Positions 8,714 through 18,426 of a stretch of DNA of 64,000 nt are shown here, piece by piece; within the stretch, counting starts at the first letter, position 1; the number at the start of each line of letters is the position of its first letter. The notes beneath the pieces were generated by a model. It saw only the letters and a list, made by a program, of their open reading frames with translations, was not told where the DNA came from and did no database searches. Both the position numbers and the translations under genes were made by a program. Source of the DNA: DASYPQ01 sp041488095 (GTDB lineage: Bacteria > Planctomycetota > UBA1135 > GCA-002686595); assembly GCA_041488095.1 (NCBI GenBank), contig JBGPOP010000012.1:51717-115716 (forward strand), given 5' to 3'.

Positions 8714-10513
8714 ATGAGAAAGTTGGCGGTCGCCGTCGCGGTTCTGGGTCTCTTGGGCAGCGGAAGGGCTCAGGTGACCGAGCGGGTGAGCGTCGACTCG
8801 AGCGGCGCGCAGGCGAACGGAGGAGGTGATCTTCCTTACCCACCTGGATCAGTGGCATCCGCCGACGGGCGCTACGTGGCTTTCATCAGCGGCGCAACGA
8901 ACCTCGTCCCGGGGGACACGAACGGGACCTGGGACGTGTTCGTTCGCGACCGGCTGAGCGGAACGACCGGGCGGGTGAGCGTCGACTCGAGCAGCGCGCA
9001 GGGAAACGGGTTCTCGGGCGGGTACGGCATTGCGATCTCGCCCGACGGGCGCCACGTCGCGTTCGAAAGCCAGGCGAACAATCTCGTCCCTGGGGACACG
9101 AACGGTGTGAGGGACATCTTCCTCCGAGACCGCGTGGGTGGCACGACCGAACGGGTGAGCGTCGGCTCGGGCGGGGCGCAGGGGAATGCCCAGAGCCTTC
9201 ACCCCTCGATTTCCCCCGACGGTCGCTACGTGGCGTTCTATAGCGATGCCACCAACCTCGTCTCCGGGGACACGAACGGACAAGGTGACGTGTTCGTTCG
9301 CGACCGCGTGAATGGCACGACCGAACTCGTGAGTGTCTCGACCTATGGCGCGCAGGGGAATGATGCCAGTGAGTTCCCCTCGATTTCAGCCGACGGTCGC
9401 TACGTAGCCTTCCACAGTGCCGCGAGCAACCTCGTCCCGGGAGACACGAACGGGCACCTAGATGTCTTCGTCCGTGACCGCCAGAGCGGCGCAACCACCC
9501 GGGTAAGCGTGGATACGACTGGGGCACAGGGCAACGGGAACTCGGTTTGGGCCTCGATCTCCGCCAACGGGCGCTACGTTTCGTTCACGAGCGAGGCGAC
9601 CAACCTCGTCCCGGGAGACACGAACGGCACCCGGGACGTTTTCGTCCGCGACCGCCGCGACAGCACGACCGAACAGGTGAGCGTCGCGACGGGAGGCACG
9701 CAAGGTAACGGGGTTTCCCACTTGGCCTCGATCTCCGCTGATGGGCGCTATGTAGCGTTCACGAGCGCCGCGACAAACCTCGTCCCGAATGTCAGCGGCG
9801 CCCAGGCGTTCTTCCGTGACCGGCAGAACGGCACGACCGAGGTCGTGAGCGTTGCGACCGACGGTTCGCTCTCGAACACTGGTGGTGACGAGGTTTGTGT
9901 CACCGCAGGCGGACGCTACGTGGCGTTCCGCAGCAACGCCACCAACCTCGTCCCCGGGGACACGAACGGGTATTTTGACGTCTTCCTCCACGACCGCTTT
10001 GCGACGGGCTTCGCGACTCTCTGCGATCCCGGCACCAACAACGTGATCGCCTGCCCCTGCGGCAACCAGCCCTCGGGCACGGGCCGTGGTTGCGACAACT
10101 CCTCCTCGACAGGGGGGGGCAACCTCTCGGCTTCCGGCATCGCCTACCTCTCGATGGATAGCCTCGTTTTCACGACGAACGGGGAGAGCCCGACCGCCTT
10201 GGGCATCGTGATGCAGGGAAACGCCGCGGTGTCGAACGGCGTAGTCTTGGGCCAAGGCGTGCGTTGCCTTGGTGGGACGATCATCCGGCGCCTCTTCATC
10301 AAGACCGCCTCGGCCGGAAGCATCACTGCTCCCGATTTCGGCGCAGGTGATCCCACCGTCTCAGCACGCTCGGCGGTAAAGGGCGACGTGATCCAGCCTG
10401 GCCAAAGCCGCTGGTACCTCGTCTACTACCGCGACCCAGTAGTTGTGGGCGGATGTCCCGCATCGAGCACATTCAACGTGACGCAGACCGGGCGTGTGGA
10501 CTGGTCGCTCTGA
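8714..10513 (+). CDS. Secreted seven-bladed TolB-like beta-propeller protein
   Basis: A 599-residue exported protein (signal peptide LAVAVAVLGLLGSGRAQ). Seven repeats of about 57 residues follow, each with the pattern RVSVDS..GAQGN, ISxDGRYVAF, ATNLVPGDTNG and DVFVRDR; these match the PD40/TolB beta-propeller unit. The last repeat runs into a C-terminal domain (about residues 435-599) with the cysteine motif ACPCGN and later CLGG and GGCPAS, a domain seen at the end of many Planctomycetota secreted proteins. The GDTNGxxD turns resemble calcium-binding loops. Start 8714 is the last Met before the signal peptide. It has a paralogue at 29968-31752. Function is unknown. Confidence 0.8.
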   Translation: MRKLAVAVAVLGLLGSGRAQVTERVSVDSSGAQANGGGDLPYPPGSVASADGRYVAFISGATNLVPGDTNGTWDVFVRDRLSGTTGRVSVDSSSAQGNGFSGGYGIAISPDGRHVAFESQANNLVPGDTNGVRDIFLRDRVGGTTERVSVGSGGAQGNAQSLHPSISPDGRYVAFYSDATNLVSGDTNGQGDVFVRDRVNGTTELVSVSTYGAQGNDASEFPSISADGRYVAFHSAASNLVPGDTNGHLDVFVRDRQSGATTRVSVDTTGAQGNGNSVWASISANGRYVSFTSEATNLVPGDTNGTRDVFVRDRRDSTTEQVSVATGGTQGNGVSHLASISADGRYVAFTSAATNLVPNVSGAQAFFRDRQNGTTEVVSVATDGSLSNTGGDEVCVTAGGRYVAFRSNATNLVPGDTNGYFDVFLHDRFATGFATLCDPGTNNVIACPCGNQPSGTGRGCDNSSSTGGGNLSASGIAYLSMDSLVFTTNGESPTALGIVMQGNAAVSNGVVLGQGVRCLGGTIIRRLFIKTASAGSITAPDFGAGDPTVSARSAVKGDVIQPGQSRWYLVYYRDPVVVGGCPASSTFNVTQTGRVDWSL

Positions 10514-10521
10514 ACTGCCCG

Positions 10522-10752
10522 TCACCGCACGAAGTAGTTCGTCCCGCTCCTCCGCCCCTTCGTCTTGAGCTTCTTTGCCGCGAGCAGCCGCGCGATCGGC
10601 TTCTCGAGCCTTCCGGCCGCGAACCTTCGTGACGCCCCACAGTCGGTCCCTCCCCGAGACGGAGTTCCTCGGAGGGATGTTCGGATGCTTCCGAACCCGA
10701 TGATGAGTCGATGGCCCTTGGGCTCCGCCTCATCTTCCCGAATCCGGTACAC
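10522..10752 (-). other. Possible remnant of a small DNA-binding protein; rest of 10514-10884 empty
   Basis: The 371-base gap between the propeller gene and transketolase has no convincing gene. One minus-strand frame ends in LEKPIARLLAAKKLKTKGRR followed by SGTNYFVR. This resembles the C-terminal wing of small helix-turn-helix proteins, in which a run of Lys/Arg is followed by GTxYF. The sequence upstream of it does not look like protein and no start with a ribosome site was found; the GTG at 10752 is a placeholder. It could be a decayed gene or chance. Confidence 0.25.
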
Positions 10753-10884
10753 CCTGAAGGAAGAGTCGCCAAGATGGAGGAGATGGGCCGGAATCAAGCG
10801 CTCGCTGCAAGTCCCACCTCGCGCGACGCAACGGTCGCCGTCAGAATGCACGATCGAGGCAAGCCGGAGCCGAGCTCCCACAAG

Positions 10885-12945
10885 ATGAACCAAGACGCAG
10901 ACCTCCTCGCGATCGACACGATCCGCACGCTCTCGATGGACGCCGTCCAGAAGGCGAGCTCGGGGCACCCCGGCACGCCGATGGCGCTCGCGCCGGTCGT
11001 CTACACCTTGTGGCAGGAGTTTCTGCGCTTCGACCCCGAGGATGCGCTGTGGCCCGACCGCGACCGCTTCGTGCTCTCGTGCGGCCACGCGTCGATGCTC
11101 CTCTACTCGATGCTGCATCTCGCGGGAGTTCAGCAGCTCGGAAAGCGCGGCGAGCGCACCGGCAAGCTGGCGGTGCCGCTCGAGGAGATCCAGCGCTTCC
11201 GCCAGCTCGACAGCCGCTGCCCCGGGCACCCCGAGCACGGGCTGACGTCGGGCGTCGAGACGACGACGGGGCCTCTCGGGCAGGGCTGCGGCAACTCGGT
11301 CGGGATGGCGATCGCGCAGCGCTGGCTCGCGAGCCGCTACCACAAGCCGGGCCACGAGCTCTTCACGTGGCGCACGTGGGTGCTGTGCAGCGATGGTGAT
11401 CTCATGGAGGGCGTCGGGGCGGAGGCCGCCTCGGTGGCGGGGCATCTCCGGCTCTCGAACCTGTGCTGGATCTACGACAGCAACCGCATCACGATCGAGG
11501 GCAAGACCGACCTCGCCTTCAGCGAGGATGTCGCGGCGCGGTTCCGAGGCTACGGCTGGAACACACTGCACGTGGCCGACGCGAACGACACGGCCGCGCT
11601 GCGCAAGGCGCTGGAGGCTGCGCGCACAGAGAAGGAGAGACCGACCCTGATCGTCGTCGACAGCCACATCGGCTACGGAGCGCCTCACAAGCAGGACAGC
11701 AACACCGCGCACGGCGAGCCGCTCGGGGAGGAGGAGGTCAAGCTCGCCAAGCGCTCCTACGGTTGGCCCGAGGATGCGAAGTTCCTCGTTCCCGACGGAG
11801 CGCGCGAGAGGGTGCGGCAGGGGCTGGGCGAGCGCGGGCGGAAGCTCCGCGCGGAGTGGCAGTCTCGGTTCGAACGCTACGAGCGCGAGTTCCCGGCGCT
11901 CGCCGCCGACCTGGCTCGCATGAGGAAGGACGAGCTGCCCGCGGGCTGGGATCAGAACCTGCCGTCGTTCCCCGCCGACGCCAAGGGGATCGCGACGCGC
12001 GACGCGTCGAGCCAGGCGCTCCAAGCGATCGCGGCGCGCGTCCCCTGGCTGCTGGGCGGGTCCGCCGACCTCGCGCCTTCGACGAAGACCCTGCTCGCCG
12101 CCGAGGACGCCGGCCACCAGAGCGCGGCGAACCCGGGAGGGCGCAACTTCCACTTCGGCGTGCGCGAGCACGCGATGGGTTCGATCGCGAACGGCCTCGC
12201 GCTGTGCAAGCTGCGCCCTTACGCGTCGACGTTCCTCATCTTCTGCGACTACCTGAAGCCGGCGCTGAGGCTCTCGGCGCTCATGGAGCTGCCGGTCGTG
12301 TACGTGTTCACGCACGACTCGATCGGCGTCGGCGAGGACGGCCCGACGCACCAGCCGATCGAGCAGCTCGCGGCGATGCGCTCGACGCCCGGCGTGGTCA
12401 CGATCCGGCCCGGCGACGCGAACGAGACCGTCGAGGCGTGGAAGGTGGCGCTCGAGAACCGCCACGGGCCGACCTGCCTCGCGCTGACGCGGCAAGCCCT
12501 GCCGACGCTCGATCGCGCGAAGTTCGGCGCGGCTTCGGGCCTCGCGCGCGGCGCGTACGTGCTCGCCGACGCTCCCGACCGTCATCCCCAGGTCGTCCTG
12601 ATCGGAACGGGCAGCGAGGTCTCTCTGTGCGTCTCCGCCGGCGAGCGTCTGAAGGCGGAGGGGATCGCCGCGCGGGTCGTCAGCCTGCCCTCCTGGGAGC
12701 TCTTCGAGCGCCAGAGCCAGGCCTACAAGGACGCAGTGCTCCCGCCCGAGGTGATCGCGCGGGTCGCCGTCGAGCAAGCCTCGGGCTTCGGCTGGTCGCG
12801 CTGGGTCGGAGAGAGCGGCGCGACCGTCTGCATGTCGACCTTCGGCGCCTCGGCGCCCTTCGGGGAGCTGCAGAAGCGATTCGGCTACACGGTCGAGAAC
12901 ATCGTGCAGGCGGCGAAGAAGCAGCTCAGCCTGGCCACCGCATGA
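10885..12945 (+). CDS. tkt: Transketolase
   Basis: Thiamine-diphosphate enzyme of the non-oxidative pentose phosphate pathway. Motifs: KASSGHPGTPMALAP near the N-terminus, GPLGQG, the ThDP/Mg motif GDGDLMEG (written SDGDLMEGVGAE here), the pyrimidine domain FGVREHAMGSIANGLAL, THDSIGVGEDGPTHQPIEQL, and a C-terminal domain from about residue 550 with GTGSEV. The start at 10885 (MNQDADLL) gives 686 residues, the family length; earlier ATGs at 10846 and 10711 would add an unrelated leader. First gene of a five-gene operon, it overlaps the transaldolase start by ATGA. Confidence 0.95.
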   Translation: MNQDADLLAIDTIRTLSMDAVQKASSGHPGTPMALAPVVYTLWQEFLRFDPEDALWPDRDRFVLSCGHASMLLYSMLHLAGVQQLGKRGERTGKLAVPLEEIQRFRQLDSRCPGHPEHGLTSGVETTTGPLGQGCGNSVGMAIAQRWLASRYHKPGHELFTWRTWVLCSDGDLMEGVGAEAASVAGHLRLSNLCWIYDSNRITIEGKTDLAFSEDVAARFRGYGWNTLHVADANDTAALRKALEAARTEKERPTLIVVDSHIGYGAPHKQDSNTAHGEPLGEEEVKLAKRSYGWPEDAKFLVPDGARERVRQGLGERGRKLRAEWQSRFERYEREFPALAADLARMRKDELPAGWDQNLPSFPADAKGIATRDASSQALQAIAARVPWLLGGSADLAPSTKTLLAAEDAGHQSAANPGGRNFHFGVREHAMGSIANGLALCKLRPYASTFLIFCDYLKPALRLSALMELPVVYVFTHDSIGVGEDGPTHQPIEQLAAMRSTPGVVTIRPGDANETVEAWKVALENRHGPTCLALTRQALPTLDRAKFGAASGLARGAYVLADAPDRHPQVVLIGTGSEVSLCVSAGERLKAEGIAARVVSLPSWELFERQSQAYKDAVLPPEVIARVAVEQASGFGWSRWVGESGATVCMSTFGASAPFGELQKRFGYTVENIVQAAKKQLSLATA

Positions 12946-14093
12946 ACCCTCTCCGGCAGCTCTCGGACCTGGGCCAGTCGATCTGGCTCGACTCGATCAG
13001 CCGGAAGCTGATCGACGGCGGCGAGCTCGCGCGCCTCGTCCGCGACGACGGCCTCGCCGGCGTCACCTCGAACCCCTCGATCTTCGAGAAGGCGATCGGG
13101 GAGGGCGTCGAGTACCGCGCGGCGCTCGAGAAGCTCGTCGCCGGGACGCCGCGCGCGACGGCGATGCAGCTCTACGAGCGCCTCGCGATCCGCGACATCC
13201 AGGACGCGACCGACGTTTTGCGTCCGGTCTTCGAGAAGATGCGCGGGCGGGACGGCTACGTCAGCCTCGAGGTGACGCTCGCGCAGGGCGGGGACCGCGC
13301 CGCGATCCTCGCGGAGGCGCGCCATCTTGCACAGGCGGTCGCGCGCCCGAACGTCCTGATCAAGGTCCCGGGGACGTCGGAAGGCATCGCCGCCTTCGAG
13401 GCGCTGACCGGCGAGGGCGTCAACGTGAACGTGACCCTGCTCTTCTCGGTCGGGACGTACGTGCGCGTCGCACAGGCGTACCTCGCCGGCCTCGAGGCGC
13501 TGGCGAAACGAGGCGGAGACCTCTCCAAGGCCGCCAGCGTCGCGAGCTTCTTCGTCAGCCGCATCGACACGGCGGTCGACAAGCTGCTGGAGGAGAGGCT
13601 CTCGAAGAGTCCGTCCGCGAGCCAGCGCGTGCTCCTGCGCGACCTGTGCGGCAGGACCGCGGTCGCGAACGCGAAGATCGCCTACTCGCGCTACCGGGAG
13701 CTCTTCTCCGGCCCGCGCTGGCAGGCGCTCGCGGCGAAGGGCGCGCGCACCCAGCGCGTCCTGTGGGCGAGCACGAGCACGAAGGACAAGCGCTACAGCG
13801 ACGTGCTCTACGTCGAGGAGCTGATCGGGGAGGACACGGTGAACACGGCGCCTCCGTCGACGCTCGACGCCTTCCGCGACCACGGGCGCCCGCGCGCCTC
13901 GCTTCCCGAGGACCTCGATGCGGCGCGCGACGCGCTCGCGGCCCTGGCCGAGCTCGGGATCGACCTCGAGTCGGTGACCGATCGGCTGCTCGCGGAGGGC
14001 TTGAAGCTCTTCGCCGACGCGTTCGACAAGCTGCTCGCTACGATCGAGGCGCAGCGAAAGACGGTCGGCCTCGCCGCCCGTGCGTCCTCGTAG
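12942..14093 (+). CDS. tal: Transaldolase
   Basis: Transfers dihydroxyacetone from sedoheptulose-7-phosphate through a Schiff-base lysine. The 383 residues fit the longer bacterial class (TalB2/actinobacterial type). Motifs: GVTSNPSIFEKAI (about residues 38-50), YVSLEVT, NVLIKVPGTSEGI with the catalytic Lys, VNVTLLFS, and SFFVSRIDTAVDK. The ATG overlaps the transketolase stop, so the pair is probably translationally coupled. The gene ends 12 bases before gnd. Confidence 0.94.
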   Translation: MNPLRQLSDLGQSIWLDSISRKLIDGGELARLVRDDGLAGVTSNPSIFEKAIGEGVEYRAALEKLVAGTPRATAMQLYERLAIRDIQDATDVLRPVFEKMRGRDGYVSLEVTLAQGGDRAAILAEARHLAQAVARPNVLIKVPGTSEGIAAFEALTGEGVNVNVTLLFSVGTYVRVAQAYLAGLEALAKRGGDLSKAASVASFFVSRIDTAVDKLLEERLSKSPSASQRVLLRDLCGRTAVANAKIAYSRYRELFSGPRWQALAAKGARTQRVLWASTSTKDKRYSDVLYVEELIGEDTVNTAPPSTLDAFRDHGRPRASLPEDLDAARDALAALAELGIDLESVTDRLLAEGLKLFADAFDKLLATIEAQRKTVGLAARASS

Positions 14094-14105
14094 ACGGAGG
14101 CCCAG

Positions 14106-15056
14106 ATGGAGCTCGGAATGGTCGGTCTCGGCCGGATGGGCGGCAACATGGTCCGGCGCCTCGTGCGCGGCGGCCACGCGTGCGTCGCGTACGACCGCGA
14201 AGCGACGAAGGTCGCGGAGATCGCCGGCGCGGGCGCGCGCGGGGCGAGCTCGCTCGCCGGCCTCGTCGCCGCGCTGAAGAAGCCGCGCGCGGTGTGGATC
14301 ATGCTGCCGGCGGGCGAGATCACCGAGCAGGCGGTGGACGGCCTGGCCGGGCTCCTCGAACCCGGGGATTGCGTGATCGACGGCGGGAACAGCTACTTCA
14401 AGGACGACGTGCGGCGCGCCAAGACGCTGAAATCGAAGGGGATCCTCTACCTCGACGCGGGCACGAGCGGCGGGGTCTGGGGTCTCGACCGCGGATACTG
14501 CCTGATGATCGGCGGCGAGGTCGAGCCCGTGCGGCGGCTCGAGCAAATCTTCCGGACGCTCGCACCCGGGCGCGGCGACGTGCCTCCCGCCCCGGGACGC
14601 AAGGGCGGCTCCGCAGAGGAGGGATGGCTCCACTGCGGTCCGCCGGGCGCCGGTCACTTCGTCAAGATGATCCACAACGGGATCGAGTACGGCCTGATGC
14701 AGGCCTACGCCGAGGGATTCGACATCCTCAAGCACGCCGGCTACGGGATCCCCGTCGCCGACGTCGCCGAGCTGTGGCGTCGCGGCAGCGTCGTCGGCTC
14801 GTGGCTCCTCGACTTGACCGCCGCCGCGCTCGCCGAGGACCCCGACCTCGCGCGCTTCGAGGGGAGCGTGCAGGACTCGGGCGAGGGCCGCTGGACCGTG
14901 CAGGCCGCGATCGAGGAGGGCGTGCCGGCCGAGGTCATCACCAGCGCGCTCTTCGCTCGCTTCCGCTCGCGTCAGGGGCACACCTTCGCGGAGAAGTGCC
15001 TCTCCGCGATGCGCTACCAGTTCGGCGGCCACGTCGAGACGCCGCCGCGCATCTGA
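14106..15056 (+). CDS. gnd: 6-phosphogluconate dehydrogenase, short decarboxylating type
   Basis: Oxidative decarboxylation of 6-phosphogluconate to ribulose-5-phosphate. The Rossmann motif is GLGRMGGNMVRRL at the N-terminus. The substrate-binding DAGTSGGVWGL and the catalytic GPPGAGHFVKMIHNGIEYG are clear. At 316 residues it is the short class, against about 470 in E. coli. The second strand ends VAYDRE: an Asp where NADP-dependent enzymes carry Asn-Arg-Thr, which points to NAD use (inference from family knowledge). Third gene of the operon, 8 bases before zwf. Confidence 0.92.
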   Translation: MELGMVGLGRMGGNMVRRLVRGGHACVAYDREATKVAEIAGAGARGASSLAGLVAALKKPRAVWIMLPAGEITEQAVDGLAGLLEPGDCVIDGGNSYFKDDVRRAKTLKSKGILYLDAGTSGGVWGLDRGYCLMIGGEVEPVRRLEQIFRTLAPGRGDVPPAPGRKGGSAEEGWLHCGPPGAGHFVKMIHNGIEYGLMQAYAEGFDILKHAGYGIPVADVAELWRRGSVVGSWLLDLTAAALAEDPDLARFEGSVQDSGEGRWTVQAAIEEGVPAEVITSALFARFRSRQGHTFAEKCLSAMRYQFGGHVETPPRI

Positions 15057-15064
15057 GGCTCGCG

Positions 15065-16624
15065 ATGCCCGATCCCGAGTCGCTCGTCGCCTCCTCGACA
15101 CCCGGGCAGCGCCTCGTGAATCCCTTCGCCGCGCCGGTCGGGCCCGCGGCGATCGTCATCTTCGGCGCGGCCGGCGATCTCACGCGGCGCAAGCTGATCC
15201 CATCGCTCCACAACCTCGCCGCGGCGAACCTCCTCGACGACGGGATCGCGATCGTGGGCCTCGGGCGCGCGGAGATGGATGATGCGGCCTTCCAGAGGAG
15301 CATCGGCGAGGACCTGCGCGCGTTCACCACCGAGCCGATCGTTCCGCGGGTCGCGGAATGGCTCGCTTCGCGCGCGCGCTACCTCTCCGGGGATTTCGGG
15401 GATCCCGCCACCTACCCGCGCCTCGCGGAACGGCTGGGCCGGATCGAGAAGGACAGCGGGACCGGCGGCAACGTCCTCTTCTACCTGGCGACAGCGCCCC
15501 AGCTCTTCGGACCGATCGTCGAGAAGCTCGGCGCCGCCGGGCTCGCGCGCGAGGAGGGCGGGAGGTGGCGGCGCGTGATCGTCGAGAAGCCTTTCGGGTG
15601 CGACCTCGAGTCGGCGCGCAGCCTGAACGCGAGCCTGCGCAAGACGCTCTCCGAGGACCAGATCTGGCGGATCGACCACTACCTCGGCAAGGAGACCGTC
15701 CAGAACATCCTCGTGTTCCGCTTCGGCAACGGGATGTTCGAGCCGATCTGGAACCGCCGCTACGTCGACAACGTGCAGATCACGGTGGCCGAATCGAGCT
15801 GCGTCGAGAGCCGCGGGGGCTGCTGCGGGGGAGCGGGTGCGCTGCGCGACATGGTGCCCAACCACCTGCTGCAGCTGGTCTCGCTGGTCGCGATGGAGCC
15901 GCCGATCTCGTTCGAGGCCGAGGCGGTGCGCGAGGAGAAGTCCAAGGTCCTGCGCGCGATCCAGCCGTTGACGCCCGAGCGCGTCCTGACCCAGACCGTG
16001 CGCGGACAGTACGGCGAGGGCTGGATGGAAGGCAAGCGCATCCCGGCCTACCGCGGCGAGGAGAAGGTGGCGAGGACGTCGGCGACCGAGACCTACGCCG
16101 CGCTCAAGCTCTTCGTCGACAACTGGCGCTGGGCGGACGTGCCCTTCTACCTGCGCACCGGCAAGCGCCTGCCGCGCCGCGCCTCGGAGATCTCGATCCA
16201 GTTCCGCCGCCCGCCGCTCCTGCTCTTCCGCAACACTCCCGTCGAGCACCTCTCGCGCAACGTGCTGGTGATCCGCGTGCAGCCCGAGGAGGGGATTTCG
16301 CTGCGCTTCGGCGCCAAGATCCCCGGCCCGGCGGTGCGGATGGGCAACGTCGCGATGGAGTTCCGCTACAAGGACGCCTTCGGCGTGAACCCGAGCACGG
16401 GGTACGAGACGCTGCTCTACGACTGCATCAAGGGCGACGCCACGCTCTTCCAGCGCGCCGACATGGTCGAGGCGGGTTGGAGCGTCGTGCAACCCGTGCT
16501 CGAGGTCTGGAAGGCGCTCCCGCCGCATGCCTTCCCCAACTATGCCGCCGGGAGCTGGGGTCCCAAGGAGGCCGACGAGATGCTCGAACGGGACGGAAGG
16601 CGCTGGCGGAGGATCGAGGAGTGA
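15065..16624 (+). CDS. zwf: Glucose-6-phosphate 1-dehydrogenase
   Basis: First enzyme of the oxidative pentose phosphate pathway. The 519 residues show the nucleotide-binding FGAAGDLTRRKLIPSL, the VEKPFG motif, the active-site IDHYLGKETVQN with the catalytic His, and the later YRGEEKVARTSATETYAALKLF region. It starts 8 bases after gnd and its stop overlaps the GTG start of pgl (GTGA). The arrangement gives both oxidative enzymes and the lactonase from one message. Confidence 0.96.
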   Translation: MPDPESLVASSTPGQRLVNPFAAPVGPAAIVIFGAAGDLTRRKLIPSLHNLAAANLLDDGIAIVGLGRAEMDDAAFQRSIGEDLRAFTTEPIVPRVAEWLASRARYLSGDFGDPATYPRLAERLGRIEKDSGTGGNVLFYLATAPQLFGPIVEKLGAAGLAREEGGRWRRVIVEKPFGCDLESARSLNASLRKTLSEDQIWRIDHYLGKETVQNILVFRFGNGMFEPIWNRRYVDNVQITVAESSCVESRGGCCGGAGALRDMVPNHLLQLVSLVAMEPPISFEAEAVREEKSKVLRAIQPLTPERVLTQTVRGQYGEGWMEGKRIPAYRGEEKVARTSATETYAALKLFVDNWRWADVPFYLRTGKRLPRRASEISIQFRRPPLLLFRNTPVEHLSRNVLVIRVQPEEGISLRFGAKIPGPAVRMGNVAMEFRYKDAFGVNPSTGYETLLYDCIKGDATLFQRADMVEAGWSVVQPVLEVWKALPPHAFPNYAAGSWGPKEADEMLERDGRRWRRIEE

Positions 16625-17361
16625 GCCGAAGCGGACGCGAGGTCCGCGTGTGCGGGGACGCCGGGGCCCTCGCGACCGCCGCGCGGGAGGAATGGCTCGG
16701 ACAGGCGCGGGCGGCGATCGGTGAGCGCGGCCGCTTCATCGTCGCGCTCTCGGGCGGATCGACGCCGCACGCGCTGTATGCCTCGCTCGAGCCCCGCGAC
16801 CTGCCCTGGGACCGCGTCGAGGTCTTCTTCGGCGACGAGCGCTGCGTTCCGCCGGACCACGAGGACAGCAACTACCGGATGGTGCGCGAGGCCCTCCTCT
16901 CGCGCGTGCCGATCCCGCACGCGAGCATCCACCGCATCTGCGGCGAGATGGAGGACCCCGAGGACGCGGCCGCGGAGTACGAGGCCGATCTCCGCCGATC
17001 GTTCGGCCTGGGCGAGGGTGACTGGCCGCACTTCGACCTCGCGCTGCTCGGCCTCGGAGCCGACGGCCACACGGCTTCGCTCTTTCCCGGCTCGAGAGCG
17101 CTGCGCGAGCGCGTGCGACTCGTGGCCGCGACGGACGACGCGAAGTCCGGCCTGCGGCGGATCACGCTGACGCCGCCGGTCTTCGAGAGCGCGCGCTGCG
17201 CGATGTTCCTGGTGAGCGGCGAGGGCAAGGCCGAGGCCCTGCGCGCCGCGCTCGAGGGCCCGCGAGACCCCGAGCGGGTGCCCGCGCAGATCATCGAGCC
17301 CAGGGGCGGACGGCTGCTGTGGCTCGTCGACGCCGCAGCGGCTCGGCGGCTGAGTCCGTGA
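16621..17361 (+). CDS. pgl: 6-phosphogluconolactonase
   Basis: Hydrolyses 6-phosphogluconolactone between Zwf and Gnd. The 246 residues carry ALSGGSTPHALYASL, VEVFFGDERCVPPDHEDSNY, and LGLGADGHTASLFPGS, which are diagnostic of the DevB/Pgl family. The start is the GTG that overlaps the zwf stop; no ATG is available ahead of the conserved domain. Last gene of the operon, it meets the slipin gene tail-to-tail 6 bases away. Confidence 0.94.
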   Translation: MSRSGREVRVCGDAGALATAAREEWLGQARAAIGERGRFIVALSGGSTPHALYASLEPRDLPWDRVEVFFGDERCVPPDHEDSNYRMVREALLSRVPIPHASIHRICGEMEDPEDAAAEYEADLRRSFGLGEGDWPHFDLALLGLGADGHTASLFPGSRALRERVRLVAATDDAKSGLRRITLTPPVFESARCAMFLVSGEGKAEALRAALEGPRDPERVPAQIIEPRGGRLLWLVDAAAARRLSP

Positions 17362-17367
17362 GGGAAG

Positions 17368-18159
17368 TCAGCTTCCGGCCGGCTTGGGCAACTTGGAGAA
17401 GTGGTCGGCCATGGACTTCGCCGCGGTCACGAACTCCGAGGGCATCATGATGATCGTGGTCGTGTTGTGCTCGGCGCCGACCTCGGAGATCATCTGCATG
17501 CGCCGCAGCTCGAGCGCCATCGGGTTCTGGGAGATCAGACGCGACGCCTCGGCGAGCTTCGCTGCCGCCTCCTGCTCGGCCTCGGCCTTGATGATGCGCG
17601 CGCGCTTCTCGCGGGTCGCCTCGGCTTCCTTGGCCATCGCGCGTTGCATCCCCTCGGGGATGTCGACCGCCTTGATGTCGACCATCTCGACGTCGATGCC
17701 CCAGGGGTCGCTGATCGCGTCGATGATGCCCTTGAGGGTCGCATTGATCGCGGCGCGGTTCTTCAGGAGCTCGGCCAGATCGTGCTTGCCGATCACGCTG
17801 CGCAACGTCGTCTGGGAGGCCAGGTCGATCGCCTGGCGGTGGTTCACGACCGCGATCACGGACTTCACCGGGTCGACGATCTTGTAGTAGAGCACGGCGT
17901 CGACCTTGACCGTCACCGAGTCCTGGGTGATCGCGTCCTGGGGAGGCACGTCGACGGTCACCGTGCGCAGGTCGACCATGCGCTTGGTTTCGATGATCGG
18001 GATGATGAAGAAGAGTCCCGGACCGCGCGGAGCGACCAGGCGCCCCAGGCGGAACACGACGGCACGCTCGTACTCGCGTGCGACCGTGATGCCCGAGAGC
18101 AACATGAGGCTCGCGATGGCGAGCAGGCCGATGAACATGAACATCAGGACGGGAAGCAC
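17368..18159 (-). CDS. SPFH/stomatin family protein (slipin)
   Basis: Membrane-anchored scaffold of the stomatin/prohibitin family, probably in lipid microdomains. The 263 residues open with one hydrophobic segment (about 3-24). The SPFH domain at about 28-190 includes REYERAVVFRLGRL, GPGLFFIIPIIE and DAVLYYKI. An Ala/Glu-rich coiled coil at about 185-215 (EAEATREKRARIIKAEAEQEA) is followed by a helical tail. The GTG start follows AAGGAGG closely; the ATG at 18144 has worse spacing. No NfeD partner is adjacent, although many slipins have one. Confidence 0.9.
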   Translation of the reverse strand: MLPVLMFMFIGLLAIASLMLLSGITVAREYERAVVFRLGRLVAPRGPGLFFIIPIIETKRMVDLRTVTVDVPPQDAITQDSVTVKVDAVLYYKIVDPVKSVIAVVNHRQAIDLASQTTLRSVIGKHDLAELLKNRAAINATLKGIIDAISDPWGIDVEMVDIKAVDIPEGMQRAMAKEAEATREKRARIIKAEAEQEAAAKLAEASRLISQNPMALELRRMQMISEVGAEHNTTTIIMMPSEFVTAAKSMADHFSKLPKPAGS

Positions 18160-18426
18160 GGGTCCTCCTTCGGGTTTGGGGGCGCCGATCCTAGGACACC
18201 GCGCAGTCCGGTTCCACGGCGAGCCCGGGCCGGCGCGGACCCTCTGACTGCATCCTCGAGCGCTCGCTGCGGTTCCAGCCCGGACCGGACTCCCTCCGAC
18301 TTCAGATCCGTGGCCGCGCGCGCCGATGCATGGCTCCGGCAGGAGGGCTGCCGTGTGGGGCCGCGTTTCCAGGCTTTGCGCACAGCCCGCACGATTCGCC
18401 TCCCAGCGACCGCGAGGGTCCCCGTG

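Noticed and set aside
8770..10000. Regular DNA repeats of about 170 bases that look array-like
   Set aside because: They are the coding repeats of a seven-bladed propeller: in frame, diverged and without spacers, so not CRISPR.
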